Shown here: in pieces, positions 6,754 to 14,885 of the stretch
Position numbering within the stretch: the first letter of the stretch is position 1
Layout of the letters: each line of letters opens with the position of its first letter
IMG/VR virus record: IMGVR_UViG_3300020194_000601
Location: 1 to 30,979 of that record
Reading direction: 5' to 3' (one strand)
DNA: 30,979 nt
Origin: a virus
Program-made: the position numbers and the translations under genes
Notes under the pieces: generated by a model
The model's database searches: none
What the model was told of the DNA's origin: nothing
Seen by the model: only the letters and a program-made list of their open reading frames with translations

Positions 6754-9032
6754 ATATACAGGTAATTAAAAGAAACGGTAAGCGTGAAGAACTTGATCTG
6801 GACAAGTTTCACAGAGTAGCACAATTTGCGTGTGAAGACCTAGCGGGTGTTTCTGCTTCTGAGTTGGAAATTAAAACACACCTGCAAGTGTATAACAACA
6901 TTAAGACTAAAGACATTCAAGAGACATTGATTCGAGCGGCGTCTGATTTGATTTCAGAAGAATCGCCAAACTATCAATATGTCGCTGGTCGTCTTGTCAA
7001 TTATGCATTGCGCAAAGAAGTCTATGACAACTTCAATCCACTATCGCTTCACAATATTGTGTCTAGAAATGTTAGCACTGGATACTATGATAGCAATCTT
7101 CTAGAATTTTATTCTAAAGAAGAATTTATTGAACTGGATGGTCATATCAATCATGACCGCGATTTCAATCTCACGTATGCGGCAATGGAGCAGATGCGTG
7201 GCAAATATCTTGTAAAGAATCGTGTTACTGGTGAAATCTTTGAGACACCGCAGATTGCTTACATGTGTATTGCGATGACGTTGTTCTGCAAGTATGAGAA
7301 GAGCATACGTATAAAATACGTAAAAGACCTTTACGATTCTCTGAGTCTTTTCTATATCAGTCTACCAACACCTATCATGGCGGGAGTACGAACGCCTCAA
7401 CGACAATTTTCGTCTTGCGTACTTATCGAGACGGACGATTCACTGGACTCTATCAATGCAACATCTTCGGCAATTGTTAAATACGTTTCTCAAAAAGCTG
7501 GTATCGGCATCGGTGCCGGTCGCATCCGTGCTGTTGGTTCTCCTATTAGGAACGGTGACACTTCTCACACTGGCGTTATCCCTTTTTATAAACTGTTCCA
7601 GAGTTCTGTTAAGTCCTGTTCACAGGGCGGTGTCAGAGGTGGCGCGGCGACTCTCTACTATCCGATCTGGCACTACGAAGTAGACGATCTACTCGTATTG
7701 AAAAACAATAAGGGTACCGAAGAGAACCGTGTTCGCCATCTAGATTACGGCGTACAGTTCAACAAAGTAATGTATGAGCGTCTGCTTTCTGGTGGTGATA
7801 TCACTCTGTTCTCACCTGGCGATGTGCCTGATCTATATGAGGCTTTCTTTACTGACAATGACAAGTTCCGTGAACTCTATGAGAAATATGAGCGCGCCTA
7901 TTCGATTCGTAAAAAGACTGTGAAAGCTGTTGAGTTATTCAGTGCATTCGTTCAAGAGCGTAAAGATACTGGTCGTATCTATTTGATGAATGTTGATAAC
8001 GCGAATGATCATTCTTCATTTGATCCTACAGTAGCACCTATCAAGCAAAGCAATCTATGCTGTGAAATTAATCTACCTACAAAGCCGCTGGATAATATTT
8101 CGGATGAAGAAGGCGAGATTAGTCTATGCACACTCGCGGCAATCAATTGGGGTAAGATTCGCAGAGTAGAAGATTTCGAGAAGCCATGTATGCTCGCTGT
8201 TCGCTGTCTTGATGCATTGCTCGACTATCAAGATTATCCTGTACTTGCGGCACAGATCAGCACAATGAATCGTAGACCGCTTGGCGTAGGCATCATTAAT
8301 TTTGCATACTGGCTTGCAAAGAATGGCACAACTTATCAAGATCCAAATCTTGAAATGATTCATCAATATACCGAAGCATGGTCGTACTACTTGATCAAAG
8401 CGTCTGTTGATCTTGCCAAAGAGAAAGGCGCTTGTCTGAAATCAGAAGAAACAAAGTACAGCAAAGGTATTCTTCCTATCGATACATACAAGAAAGACGT
8501 TGACGAACTAGTCAAGCCTGTGTATAATATGAACTGGGAAGCACTTAGGCTTGATCTGTTAGAGTACGGCATTCGAAACTCGACATTGATGGCTCTAATG
8601 CCTGCTGAAACTTCAGCGCAGATCAGTAACAGTACAAACGGCATTGAACCGCCGCGTTCGCTCGTGTCTGTGAAACAATCGAAAGATGGCATATTAAAGC
8701 AAGTCGTTCCTGAGTTTCAGCGTCTCAAGAACAAGTATGATTTGCTATGGGATCATAAGTCGCCTGATGGTTACTTGAAGATCATGGCTGTATTGCAGAA
8801 GTTTATCGATCAAGGTATTTCTGTCAATACATCCTATAATCCATTACATTATCAAGATGAAAAAATTCCATTGAGTGTACTGATTAAAGATATTCTTAAC
8901 TTCTACAAATACGGTGGAAAGCAGTTGTACTACAATAACACTTATGATGGTGCAGGTGAAGTTGAAGATAAAACTACTACGCCACTGTCTAGCACTGACT
9001 CTCAAGATGATTGTGAATCGTGCAAAATTTAA
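6750..9032 (+). CDS. nrdA: Ribonucleoside-diphosphate reductase class Ia, alpha subunit
   Basis: NrdA reduces ribonucleoside diphosphates to deoxy forms with the NrdB radical subunit. The 760-aa length matches the family. The N-terminus (about 1-90) resembles the ATP-cone. Catalytic residues are visible: Cys223 in FSSCVLIE, the radical cluster N435-L-C437-C-E439 (SNLCCEINLPT), Cys460 in SLCTLAAINWG, tandem tyrosines 727-728 (LYYNNTY) for radical transfer, and a C-terminal redox pair C755-x-x-C758. It is intact, with no intron or homing insertion. Its start overlaps the previous stop. NrdB, ThyX and glutaredoxin follow downstream. Confidence 0.97.
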   Translation: MNIQVIKRNGKREELDLDKFHRVAQFACEDLAGVSASELEIKTHLQVYNNIKTKDIQETLIRAASDLISEESPNYQYVAGRLVNYALRKEVYDNFNPLSLHNIVSRNVSTGYYDSNLLEFYSKEEFIELDGHINHDRDFNLTYAAMEQMRGKYLVKNRVTGEIFETPQIAYMCIAMTLFCKYEKSIRIKYVKDLYDSLSLFYISLPTPIMAGVRTPQRQFSSCVLIETDDSLDSINATSSAIVKYVSQKAGIGIGAGRIRAVGSPIRNGDTSHTGVIPFYKLFQSSVKSCSQGGVRGGAATLYYPIWHYEVDDLLVLKNNKGTEENRVRHLDYGVQFNKVMYERLLSGGDITLFSPGDVPDLYEAFFTDNDKFRELYEKYERAYSIRKKTVKAVELFSAFVQERKDTGRIYLMNVDNANDHSSFDPTVAPIKQSNLCCEINLPTKPLDNISDEEGEISLCTLAAINWGKIRRVEDFEKPCMLAVRCLDALLDYQDYPVLAAQISTMNRRPLGVGIINFAYWLAKNGTTYQDPNLEMIHQYTEAWSYYLIKASVDLAKEKGACLKSEETKYSKGILPIDTYKKDVDELVKPVYNMNWEALRLDLLEYGIRNSTLMALMPAETSAQISNSTNGIEPPRSLVSVKQSKDGILKQVVPEFQRLKNKYDLLWDHKSPDGYLKIMAVLQKFIDQGISVNTSYNPLHYQDEKIPLSVLIKDILNFYKYGGKQLYYNNTYDGAGEVEDKTTTPLSSTDSQDDCESCKI

Positions 9033-9035
9033 GAT

Positions 9036-9043
9036 TATAAATA
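9036..9043 (+). promoter_or_regulatory. T4-type late promoter TATAAATA before the unknown gene between nrdA and thyX
   Basis: A perfect TATAAATA lies just after the nrdA stop and 29 bases before the ATG of the next gene. GGAG sits in between as a ribosome site. This is the best-placed late promoter in the window: intergenic, with correct spacing and strand. Confidence 0.7.
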
Positions 9044-9072
9044 TCTAGCAATCTAATTTTTGGAGAAACAAA

Positions 9073-9660
9073 ATGAGTCTTTCGGTAATCGATCTTACAA
9101 CACATCCAGACATTGATACTAACGTATCAATGATGACATCTGACTTGATGTTCGGTGATGTGCCGTTTAATAGTTTGACACCACTTTATATTGAATCAAA
9201 GTCCGAATTTGAGTATGGTAGAGTTTCAGTTATAACTCCTAATAATCCAGGACATTCACTTATGTTGAATCATGCTCAAAATATTGCTGGAGCATATGAT
9301 TTTCAGGCAGTACTCGGAATGTTCATGATAATTTCACCCGACGTCCCTAGCCATACAACAAATTTATTTGTTAATTCTAGTTGTATGCTTTTTTCTTTTG
9401 ATCTAGATACTGTATCTAATGCTATCGAATATGGAACAGTTGGTCAAGAAGATTTAACGCTTGATACAGAAGTTATTAACGTGACTATTAATGGTGTTGA
9501 AACACAAACTGGTAGTATAGCCAAAACAACATTGACTAATGAGATTGAAGAATTAAGTAGTCAAGTTTTGCCCAGGCATTCAATTATATCTGGAACCGCA
9601 TTTAAAGTTAACAGAGTTTTTGCAAACAGACAAGCGAGTATTCTAGTAACGCTTCAGTAA
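9073..9660 (+). CDS. Unknown protein with its own late promoter, inserted in the nrd/thyX cluster
   Basis: 195 aa, start supported by GGAGAAAC upstream. I do not recognise the family. The sequence looks beta-rich and soluble, with many T/S/N/V residues and no catalytic motif, signal peptide or charged helices. Examples are GRVSVITPNNPGHSLM and DTEVINVTINGVETQTGS. The end, ANRQASILVTLQ, reads like a last beta strand. It is AT-rich and composed unlike the enzymes on either side. A late promoter directly upstream suggests late expression, so a virion or decoration protein is a reasonable guess, no more. Confidence 0.6.
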   Translation: MSLSVIDLTTHPDIDTNVSMMTSDLMFGDVPFNSLTPLYIESKSEFEYGRVSVITPNNPGHSLMLNHAQNIAGAYDFQAVLGMFMIISPDVPSHTTNLFVNSSCMLFSFDLDTVSNAIEYGTVGQEDLTLDTEVINVTINGVETQTGSIAKTTLTNEIEELSSQVLPRHSIISGTAFKVNRVFANRQASILVTLQ

Positions 9661-9671
9661 AGGAATATATT

Positions 9672-10388
9672 ATGAAAGTAACTTTGATTAGTCACAGTAC
9701 ATGTGACGCTAGTATTTTGCCTGTTACCACAAATGCCCAACGAGATAAAGACATAGAAAATCTTGTAGCATATTGTGCGCGAGTGAGTAACCCTAGCAAT
9801 CAGATAAATGTCGAAACTAACGACAGACTTCTAAATTATCTCATCAAACATAAACACTGGTCACCTTTCGAGATGGTCAGTGTGTGTTTGGAGATTGAAA
9901 CCACACGCGACATCGCACGACAGATTCTACGACACCGCAGTTTTTCTTTTCAAGAATTTAGTCAGAGGTATGCGGATGTATCTGATCTCGGAAATATGTT
10001 CGAGCATCGTGAAGCAAGACTTCAAGATCCAAAGAATCGACAAAACAGCATTGAGTTGAATCTAGAAAACGTAGGAAAAGGCGGCGAAGGAGTTGACAGT
10101 ACAAGTGAAGAGATGTTAGCAAGACAATGGTATGAGAAACAAACAGAGGTTATGAATATCGCATCGAAAGCATATAAATGGGCATTAGCGAATGGAATTG
10201 CAAAAGAGCAAGCACGATGTGTTTTACCAGAGGGTAATACTAAATCCCGCATGTACGTGAATGGAACGCTACGATCTTGGATACACTACATAGAATTACG
10301 TAAAGAAAATGGTACACAGAAAGAGCATATGGCTATTGCAAAAGAATGCGCTAAGGTCATTTCACAAATTTATCCTATTAACGCATAA
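9672..10388 (+). CDS. thyX: FAD-dependent thymidylate synthase ThyX
   Basis: ThyX converts dUMP to dTMP using methylenetetrahydrofolate, FAD and NADPH. The 238-aa protein carries the family signature RHR-x7-S as R87-H88-R89 ... S97 (RHRSFSFQEFSQRY). It also has the early CARVSNPSNQ block and the C-terminal LPEGNTKSRMYVNGTLRSW substrate-binding region. A segment of about 40 residues between 115 and 155 (KNRQNSIELNLEN ...) is a variable insertion. It lies between nrdA and nrdB, completing a dTTP-supply cluster. Confidence 0.96.
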   Translation: MKVTLISHSTCDASILPVTTNAQRDKDIENLVAYCARVSNPSNQINVETNDRLLNYLIKHKHWSPFEMVSVCLEIETTRDIARQILRHRSFSFQEFSQRYADVSDLGNMFEHREARLQDPKNRQNSIELNLENVGKGGEGVDSTSEEMLARQWYEKQTEVMNIASKAYKWALANGIAKEQARCVLPEGNTKSRMYVNGTLRSWIHYIELRKENGTQKEHMAIAKECAKVISQIYPINA

Positions 10389-10397
10389 GAGATAACG

Positions 10398-11471
10398 ATG
10401 TCTGTATTTAATCCTCGAAAAATAGATAGCACAACACAGCCAGCATTTTTTGGTGCACCTGTCAACATCGCACGATACGATAAACAGAAATATAATATTT
10501 TTGAGAAATTAACTGATAAGCAGTTGGGATTCTTTTGGCGACCAGAAGAAGTTGATATCAGTCGTGATAGTAAAGATTTCAAAGCACTGACTGATCACGA
10601 GCAACACATTTTCACTAGCAATCTAAAGCGACAGATTCTTCTTGACTCTGTTCAAGGCCGAGCGCCAGTCGAAGCATTGTTGCCAATCTGTTCATTGCCA
10701 GAATTAGAGAACTGGATTCTTACATGGTCATTCAGTGAAACGATTCACTCACGGTCATACACTCACATCATTCGAAACATCTACAGTGATCCATCTAAGG
10801 TGTTTGATGAGATGTTGGATCTAAAAGAAATTGTAGACTGTGCTAATTCTATTTCTAAACATTACGACAATCTTATCACTCTCACCGATAATAGAGAGAA
10901 GTATGGCACTTACGCACACAAGAAGGCTTTGTGGCGCTGTCTGAATGCTGTAAATGCTCTTGAAGGCATTCGCTTCTATGTGTCCTTTGCGTGTTCATGG
11001 GCATTCGCTGAGTTAAAGAAGATGGAAGGCAATGCTAAGATCATTAAGTTTATTGCGCGTGATGAGAATGTACACCTAGCATCGACACAGCAATTGCTTA
11101 AAATTCTACCACGCGAAGATAAAGATTTTGAGAAGATTGCAGAAGAATGTCAGGAAGAAGTTCGTGCAATATTCAATGAAGTTATAGAACAAGAAAAGAC
11201 ATGGGCAAAGTATCTATTCAAAGACGGTACAATGATCGGATTGAATGAAGCATTGCTATCAGAATATGTAGACTGGATTGCTAACAAAAGAATGTATGCT
11301 GTCGGTCTATCGACAAATCGAGGCGGTAGTAATCCACTGCCTTGGACAGAGAAGTGGATTAGCGGTGCGAATGTTCAAGTTGCACCACAAGAGACTGAAA
11401 TTACATCATACATTGTCGGTGGTATTGTACAGGATATAGGAGAAGAAACGTTTAAAGGATTTTCTTTATGA
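10398..11471 (+). CDS. nrdB: Ribonucleoside-diphosphate reductase class Ia, beta subunit
   Basis: NrdB carries the di-iron tyrosyl radical cofactor. All ligands can be placed: Asp83 (LLDSVQGR), Glu114 and His117 (SETIHSRSYTH), the radical Tyr121, Glu189 (LEGIRFY), and Glu223 and His226 (ARDENVHLA). The 357-aa length is normal. The C-terminal EETFKGFSL tail would dock on NrdA. The stop overlaps the start of the CxxC miniprotein (ATGA). No intron is present, unlike T4 nrdB. Confidence 0.97.
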   Translation: MSVFNPRKIDSTTQPAFFGAPVNIARYDKQKYNIFEKLTDKQLGFFWRPEEVDISRDSKDFKALTDHEQHIFTSNLKRQILLDSVQGRAPVEALLPICSLPELENWILTWSFSETIHSRSYTHIIRNIYSDPSKVFDEMLDLKEIVDCANSISKHYDNLITLTDNREKYGTYAHKKALWRCLNAVNALEGIRFYVSFACSWAFAELKKMEGNAKIIKFIARDENVHLASTQQLLKILPREDKDFEKIAEECQEEVRAIFNEVIEQEKTWAKYLFKDGTMIGLNEALLSEYVDWIANKRMYAVGLSTNRGGSNPLPWTEKWISGANVQVAPQETEITSYIVGGIVQDIGEETFKGFSL

Positions 11472-11638
11472 TAAAGAAAAGTATCAAATGCATGTCTTGC
11501 GAAACAAGATGTGATATAATAATAACACAGTCAAACTTCGAAGATGAAGAAATAGAAGTTAAATATTGTCCTGTATGCAGTTGTGATATCGATGACGGCA
11601 TGGATACGTTGTTTGATGAGGCCATGGACTGGAGTTGA
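11468..11638 (+). CDS. Zinc-ribbon-like miniprotein (two CxxC motifs)
   Basis: This 56-aa ORF begins at an ATG overlapping the nrdB stop and ends at a TGA overlapping the next start (TGATG). It is therefore embedded in a coupled operon with no spare bases. It carries Cys8-x-x-Cys11 (CMSC) and Cys34-x-x-Cys37 (CPVC), plus a third nearby cysteine (CSC), a layout typical of a small zinc ribbon. The acidic C-terminus ends EAMDWS. Similar short zinc proteins are common in phages. The function is unknown; nucleic-acid or polymerase binding is possible. Confidence 0.7.
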   Translation: MIKKSIKCMSCETRCDIIITQSNFEDEEIEVKYCPVCSCDIDDGMDTLFDEAMDWS

Positions 11639-12063
11639 TGTATTCTAATCCGTGGTATTATGAGGAAAAAATATTTGATCCAGACGATGAATTTCTAGCA
11701 CCATATGCTGGGTTTGTGTACATTATAATTGACAATGTAAACAATAAGAAATACATCGGCAAAAAGTTTTTCTGGTCTACAAAGAAACTTCCTCCACTTA
11801 AAGGAAAAACCAGAAGAAGGATCAAGACTGTACAGTCCGACTGGAAAAAATATTGGGGCTCAAGTAACGAATTGCTTGAGCAAATAGAGAAACATGGTCT
11901 TGACAAGTTCGAAAGATATGTGTTAAGATTGTGTAATACAAAATCAGAATGTGCATATTATGAAATGAAAGAACAGATGGACAGAGATGTTCTCCTGACG
12001 CATGAGTACTATAATGGTTTTGTTGGTGGAAAAATAAACGGTAGAAATCTACTAAAGGAGTGA
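11638..12063 (+). CDS. GIY-YIG-type endonuclease domain protein
   Basis: The 141-aa protein contains the GIY-YIG core: VYIIIDNVNNKKYIGKKFF (Tyr28 and Tyr39-Ile-Gly41), an arginine-rich segment (TRRRIKTVQSDWKKYWG), and a helix with the probable metal-binding glutamate (SECAYYEMKEQ). The family cuts DNA in homing, restriction or repair. It has no recognisable C-terminal DNA-binding module, and the adjacent genes are uninterrupted, so a free-standing homing enzyme is possible but not shown. ATG 11638 overlaps the preceding TGA and has GGAG upstream. Confidence 0.75.
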   Translation: MYSNPWYYEEKIFDPDDEFLAPYAGFVYIIIDNVNNKKYIGKKFFWSTKKLPPLKGKTRRRIKTVQSDWKKYWGSSNELLEQIEKHGLDKFERYVLRLCNTKSECAYYEMKEQMDRDVLLTHEYYNGFVGGKINGRNLLKE

Positions 12064-12066
12064 GTT

Positions 12067-12189
12067 ATGTTAGAAATGATTTTCTGGGTAGCAGTGGGCG
12101 CATTGATTGGTTGGAACTTTCCTCAGCCAGCATTTGCAAAAGCATTTCAAGATAAGATTGTGAGTTGGTTTAAAGGCACAGGTGAATAA
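12067..12189 (+). CDS. Very small single-pass membrane protein
   Basis: A 40-aa ORF with AAGGAG just upstream (12055-12060). Residues about 4-17 are hydrophobic (MIFWVAVGALIGWNF), followed by a proline turn and an amphipathic, basic C-terminus (FQDKIVSWFKGTG). Short membrane proteins of this type appear in marine T4-like phages beside nrd genes. Tight packing between the nuclease and glutaredoxin genes, with 3 and 2 bases of gap, supports it as real. Function unknown. Confidence 0.6.
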   Translation: MLEMIFWVAVGALIGWNFPQPAFAKAFQDKIVSWFKGTGE

Positions 12190-12191
12190 AA

Positions 12192-12416
12192 ATGTACACA
12201 GTTTATAGTAAAGAGAATTGTGGCTATTGTGTAGCCGCGATCGGTTTACTTGATATTAATTCTAAAAATTATAAAGTGATCAAGGTTGGCGAAGACATTA
12301 CGCGGGAGGAATTCTTAGACGAATATCCTGATGTACGAACAATGCCTTTCATTCTAGCTGAAGATGGCGATGTCATCGGCGGTTTCAAATCTCTACAGGA
12401 GCATCTAGATCAATGA
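12192..12416 (+). CDS. Glutaredoxin (NrdC-like)
   Basis: A 74-aa thioredoxin-fold protein has the redox motif Cys10-Gly-Tyr-Cys13 near the N-terminus, the cis-proline region TMPFI, and a C-terminal GGFKSLQEHL segment for glutathione binding. It is the expected electron donor for the phage ribonucleotide reductase encoded just upstream. T4 uses NrdC in the same way. Its stop overlaps the start of the next small ORF (ATGA). Confidence 0.9.
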   Translation: MYTVYSKENCGYCVAAIGLLDINSKNYKVIKVGEDITREEFLDEYPDVRTMPFILAEDGDVIGGFKSLQEHLDQ

Positions 12417-12592
12417 ATAAAGTGACAAAAATCAAAAAGACGAATCAGACTGTTTATCCCATGGGATCAAGCGGCTCTATGCACACGCTGGTATTGAAGC
12501 CTTTTGATTTCACATCTAAGCGTGGAAGTCGTGGTGAGTTGATGCGCGTTAAGAACAGTAATCTAATTTCAGTGAATGAATACGCTGGCTAA
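12413..12592 (+). CDS. Small basic protein, unknown function
   Basis: A 59-aa ORF starts within the glutaredoxin stop (ATGA). The N-terminus is strongly basic (MNKVTKIKKTNQ). The rest contains VLKPFDFTSKRGSRGELMRVKNSNL and no cysteine. The overlap with the gene before it and the clean fit before the next gene support translation. No family recognised. Confidence 0.55.
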   Translation: MNKVTKIKKTNQTVYPMGSSGSMHTLVLKPFDFTSKRGSRGELMRVKNSNLISVNEYAG

Positions 12593-12605
12593 TTAAGGAT
12601 TTATC

Positions 12606-13604
12606 ATGGCAGAGATTATTAATGGCGAATTCATTCGCAATGAAACTAATATGAAATCAATGGGTGGCACTGAGCGCATGACAATGGAACTTGCCAAGCG
12701 TATCGACAAAGAGCTACTCAAAGAGTTTCAAATTGTTTCGTCTCGCGTTAAAACTCCACTCAACAAAGATAAGATTCGAATCTTCTGGGCACATGATTTG
12801 CCAGGAGATCCTGAGTCTGAGTTCATTCGCAACGTTAACATTCGTGATCAGTTTCACAAATATGTTTTCGTATCAAACTGGCAAATGCAACAATACATTC
12901 AGCAATATGATCTACCTTGGTCTAAATGTGTTGTAATGCATAACGCTATCACACCAATCGAGCCGCATGAAAAACCATCGACCGAAGAAGGTATTCGAAT
13001 CGTTTATACTCCTACGCCACATCGTGGACTAAACATTCTTTTGCCTGTGTTTGAGAGTCTTGCAAAGAAACATGAAAATATTCATCTAGATGTCTTCTCA
13101 TCATTTGGATTATATGGCTGGGATCAAAGAGACGAGGACTATAAGAATCTATTTGATGCCATCGATGCTCATCCTAATATGACAAATCATGGCACCGTTG
13201 ATAATGAAGTTATTCGTGATCATCTGAAGAAATCTCATATCTTTGCTTATCCTTCAATCTGGCCTGAAACATCATGTCTCTGCTTGATGGAAGCAATGAG
13301 TGCTGGTCTTCTATGTGTACATTCAAACTATGCGGCTCTCTATGAGACTGCTGGACATTGGACGCACATGTATCAGTACCATGAAGATGTAAATCGCCAT
13401 GCTGGTCTATTTCACAATGTTCTTGATATTGCAATCAGTAACTATTCAAGAATGGCTGATAGAACTGGACCGATGCAAGGTTATATCAATGCATTTCATA
13501 ACTGGGATTCGAGAGCCGCTGAGTGGACTTCACTGCTGAATGCATTGAAGCACCAAATCGAAGATCGATCATTTCCAGCTGAAGTCTTTAAGTATTCTGC
13601 ATGA
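12606..13604 (+). CDS. GT4-like glycosyltransferase (GT-B fold)
   Basis: 332 aa. The N-terminus shows the glycine-rich acceptor-side motif (MGGTERMTMELAKRI). The middle has YVFVSNWQMQQYI and a VVMHNAI turn. The C-terminal Rossmann half carries the EX7E nucleotide-sugar motif Glu221 ... Glu229 (PETSCLCLMEAMSAG), typical of GT4 retaining transferases. The sugar and acceptor are not visible. Phage DNA, virion proteins or host envelope glycans are all possible. Lying in a DNA-metabolism operon, DNA modification deserves testing. Its stop overlaps the next gene (ATGA). Confidence 0.85.
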   Translation: MAEIINGEFIRNETNMKSMGGTERMTMELAKRIDKELLKEFQIVSSRVKTPLNKDKIRIFWAHDLPGDPESEFIRNVNIRDQFHKYVFVSNWQMQQYIQQYDLPWSKCVVMHNAITPIEPHEKPSTEEGIRIVYTPTPHRGLNILLPVFESLAKKHENIHLDVFSSFGLYGWDQRDEDYKNLFDAIDAHPNMTNHGTVDNEVIRDHLKKSHIFAYPSIWPETSCLCLMEAMSAGLLCVHSNYAALYETAGHWTHMYQYHEDVNRHAGLFHNVLDIAISNYSRMADRTGPMQGYINAFHNWDSRAAEWTSLLNALKHQIEDRSFPAEVFKYSA

Positions 13605-13981
13605 CAGCCGAAAACGGTAACAATGTTTACGATTTCATTGCAATCAAAAAACGTAAGCAGAAAGAAAAAGAACCAGGTGTCACTCTTACCAGTTATAGTG
13701 TCGAGGTAATCGATGAATTGTGTCAAGATGTGACATCTGATATCCTTTCTTTTTTGATGGAAGAAAATATTCTACCAGATGACTTCTCTGACTCATATAC
13801 AAGCGATATAGCATTGTTGTATGAATCTTTGAAGTCATTCGTCTATAATACTGATAATTCCTATCATCCTTTGCAGTCCATGGCGTATACATTGTACGAC
13901 TTTGATGACGGTGAAGAGGAAAAACAGCTATGTTTCGACTTCTACAAAGAGGTTGACAGTGACACGGAGAATGATGTATAA
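13601..13981 (+). CDS. Conserved acidic phage protein, unknown function
   Basis: A 126-aa protein begins with a short region ending in a basic patch (NVYDFIAIKKRKQKEKE) and continues as an acidic helical protein (VIDELCQDVTSDILSFLMEE ... YESLKSFVYNTDNSYHPLQSM). Proteins with the same VYDFI-basic start and HP-centred helix pair occur in marine T4-like phages as hypotheticals. It is coupled to the glycosyltransferase by ATGA overlap. Its last codons contain the TTGACA and TATAAT of the next promoter. Confidence 0.65.
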   Translation: MTAENGNNVYDFIAIKKRKQKEKEPGVTLTSYSVEVIDELCQDVTSDILSFLMEENILPDDFSDSYTSDIALLYESLKSFVYNTDNSYHPLQSMAYTLYDFDDGEEEKQLCFDFYKEVDSDTENDV

Positions 13982-13982
13982 T
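13953..13982 (+). promoter_or_regulatory. Perfect-consensus sigma70 promoter for RNase H operon
   Basis: TTGACA (13953-13958), an 18-base spacer, and TATAAT (13977-13982). The spacer is one base longer than optimal. The -10 overlaps the stop codon of the gene before it. A 13-bp palindrome sits 2 bases downstream. Confidence 0.82.
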
Positions 13983-13983
13983 T

Positions 13984-13996
13984 ACTGTAATACAGT
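13984..13996 (+). promoter_or_regulatory. Possible operator: palindrome at the transcription start
   Basis: ACTGTA-A-TACAGT is a perfect 13-bp inverted repeat directly after the -10 box, over the expected transcription start. Its left half contains TGTAAT, which recurs at the same place after three other promoters in this window. This suggests a repressor site or a start-site element. Confidence 0.45.
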
Positions 13997-14020
13997 GACT
14001 ATATTAATCGGAGAAATTTT

Positions 14021-14884
14021 GTGATTATTTTAGACTTAAACCAAGTGATGATATCTAACCTGATGATGTCACTTCAAGGTCATTCCATAGATGTCGATGA
14101 GAATCTACTTCGGCATATGATACTCAACTCAATCCGTATGAATCGTGTAAAGTTTGGTTCTGAATACGGCGAACTCGTAATTGCCTGTGATGATAAGAAT
14201 TACTGGCGCAAGCAACTCTTTCCTTACTACAAAGCATCCCGTCGGAAGAACAGAGAAAAATCTGATCTTGACTGGAACAGCATCTTTACCTCACTCAACA
14301 AAATTCGTGATGAGATCAAAGAGTATTTTCCCTATCGTGTCATACAATCAGAACATGCTGAAGCAGACGATATCATCGGTGTACTCTGCTACGAATATGG
14401 CATGCCAGTCGGTGGTGATCCTATTTTGATTCTGTCAGGCGACAAAGACTTCCAACAGTTGCAGAAGTTCGCAAATGTCGAGCAATATGATCCTGTACGG
14501 AAGCGTTGGCTTCGATGCAACGATCCAGCACAATTTCTTCTAGAACATGTTCTACGTGGAGATTCTGGTGACGGTGTTCCTAATGTGTTATCACCTGACG
14601 ATACATTCGTTAGTGGTGGTCGACAGAAGCCCATTCGAGCAAAATTCATTGATGCAGTTCTATCTGCTGATTGGCCAGAAGACTGTACCTTATTCACCAG
14701 CGAAATTACTCGCAACTATCATCGCAACGTTAAACTGATTGATCTGAGCAATACACCAGATAATATCAGAGAAGACGTTCTCACACAGTTTGGTGAGCAA
14801 GAAGGCAAGAGCCGAAAAGACTTGTTCAATTATTTCATTAAGAACAAACTGAAACTTTTAACTGAATGTATAACGGAGTTTTAA
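14021..14884 (+). CDS. rnh: RNase H, T4 type (FEN1-like 5'-3' exonuclease)
   Basis: It removes RNA primers from Okazaki fragments. A GTG start with GGAG upstream gives 287 aa. Acidic metal-binding motifs of the 5' nuclease fold are present in order: ILDLNQVM at the N-terminus, VIACDDKNYWRKQLFPYYKASR at about 50-72, AEADDIIGVL at about 113-122, SGDKDFQQL at about 140-148, and the helix-hairpin-helix-like GDSGDGVPNVLS at about 182. This is the T4 rnh layout rather than the RnhA fold. It is the first gene after the second consensus promoter. Confidence 0.94.
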   Translation: MIILDLNQVMISNLMMSLQGHSIDVDENLLRHMILNSIRMNRVKFGSEYGELVIACDDKNYWRKQLFPYYKASRRKNREKSDLDWNSIFTSLNKIRDEIKEYFPYRVIQSEHAEADDIIGVLCYEYGMPVGGDPILILSGDKDFQQLQKFANVEQYDPVRKRWLRCNDPAQFLLEHVLRGDSGDGVPNVLSPDDTFVSGGRQKPIRAKFIDAVLSADWPEDCTLFTSEITRNYHRNVKLIDLSNTPDNIREDVLTQFGEQEGKSRKDLFNYFIKNKLKLLTECITEF

Positions 14885-14885
14885 A

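Noticed and set aside
7456-7683. 75-aa + strand open frame inside nrdA
   Set aside because: It is an out-of-frame shadow of the conserved FSSCVLIE-to-GGVRGGAAT core of NrdA.
6750-11471. Introns or homing insertions in nrdA or nrdB, suspected because a GIY-YIG protein lies next to nrdB
   Set aside because: Both reductase genes are uninterrupted with all catalytic residues, and no self-splicing intron-like gap exists.
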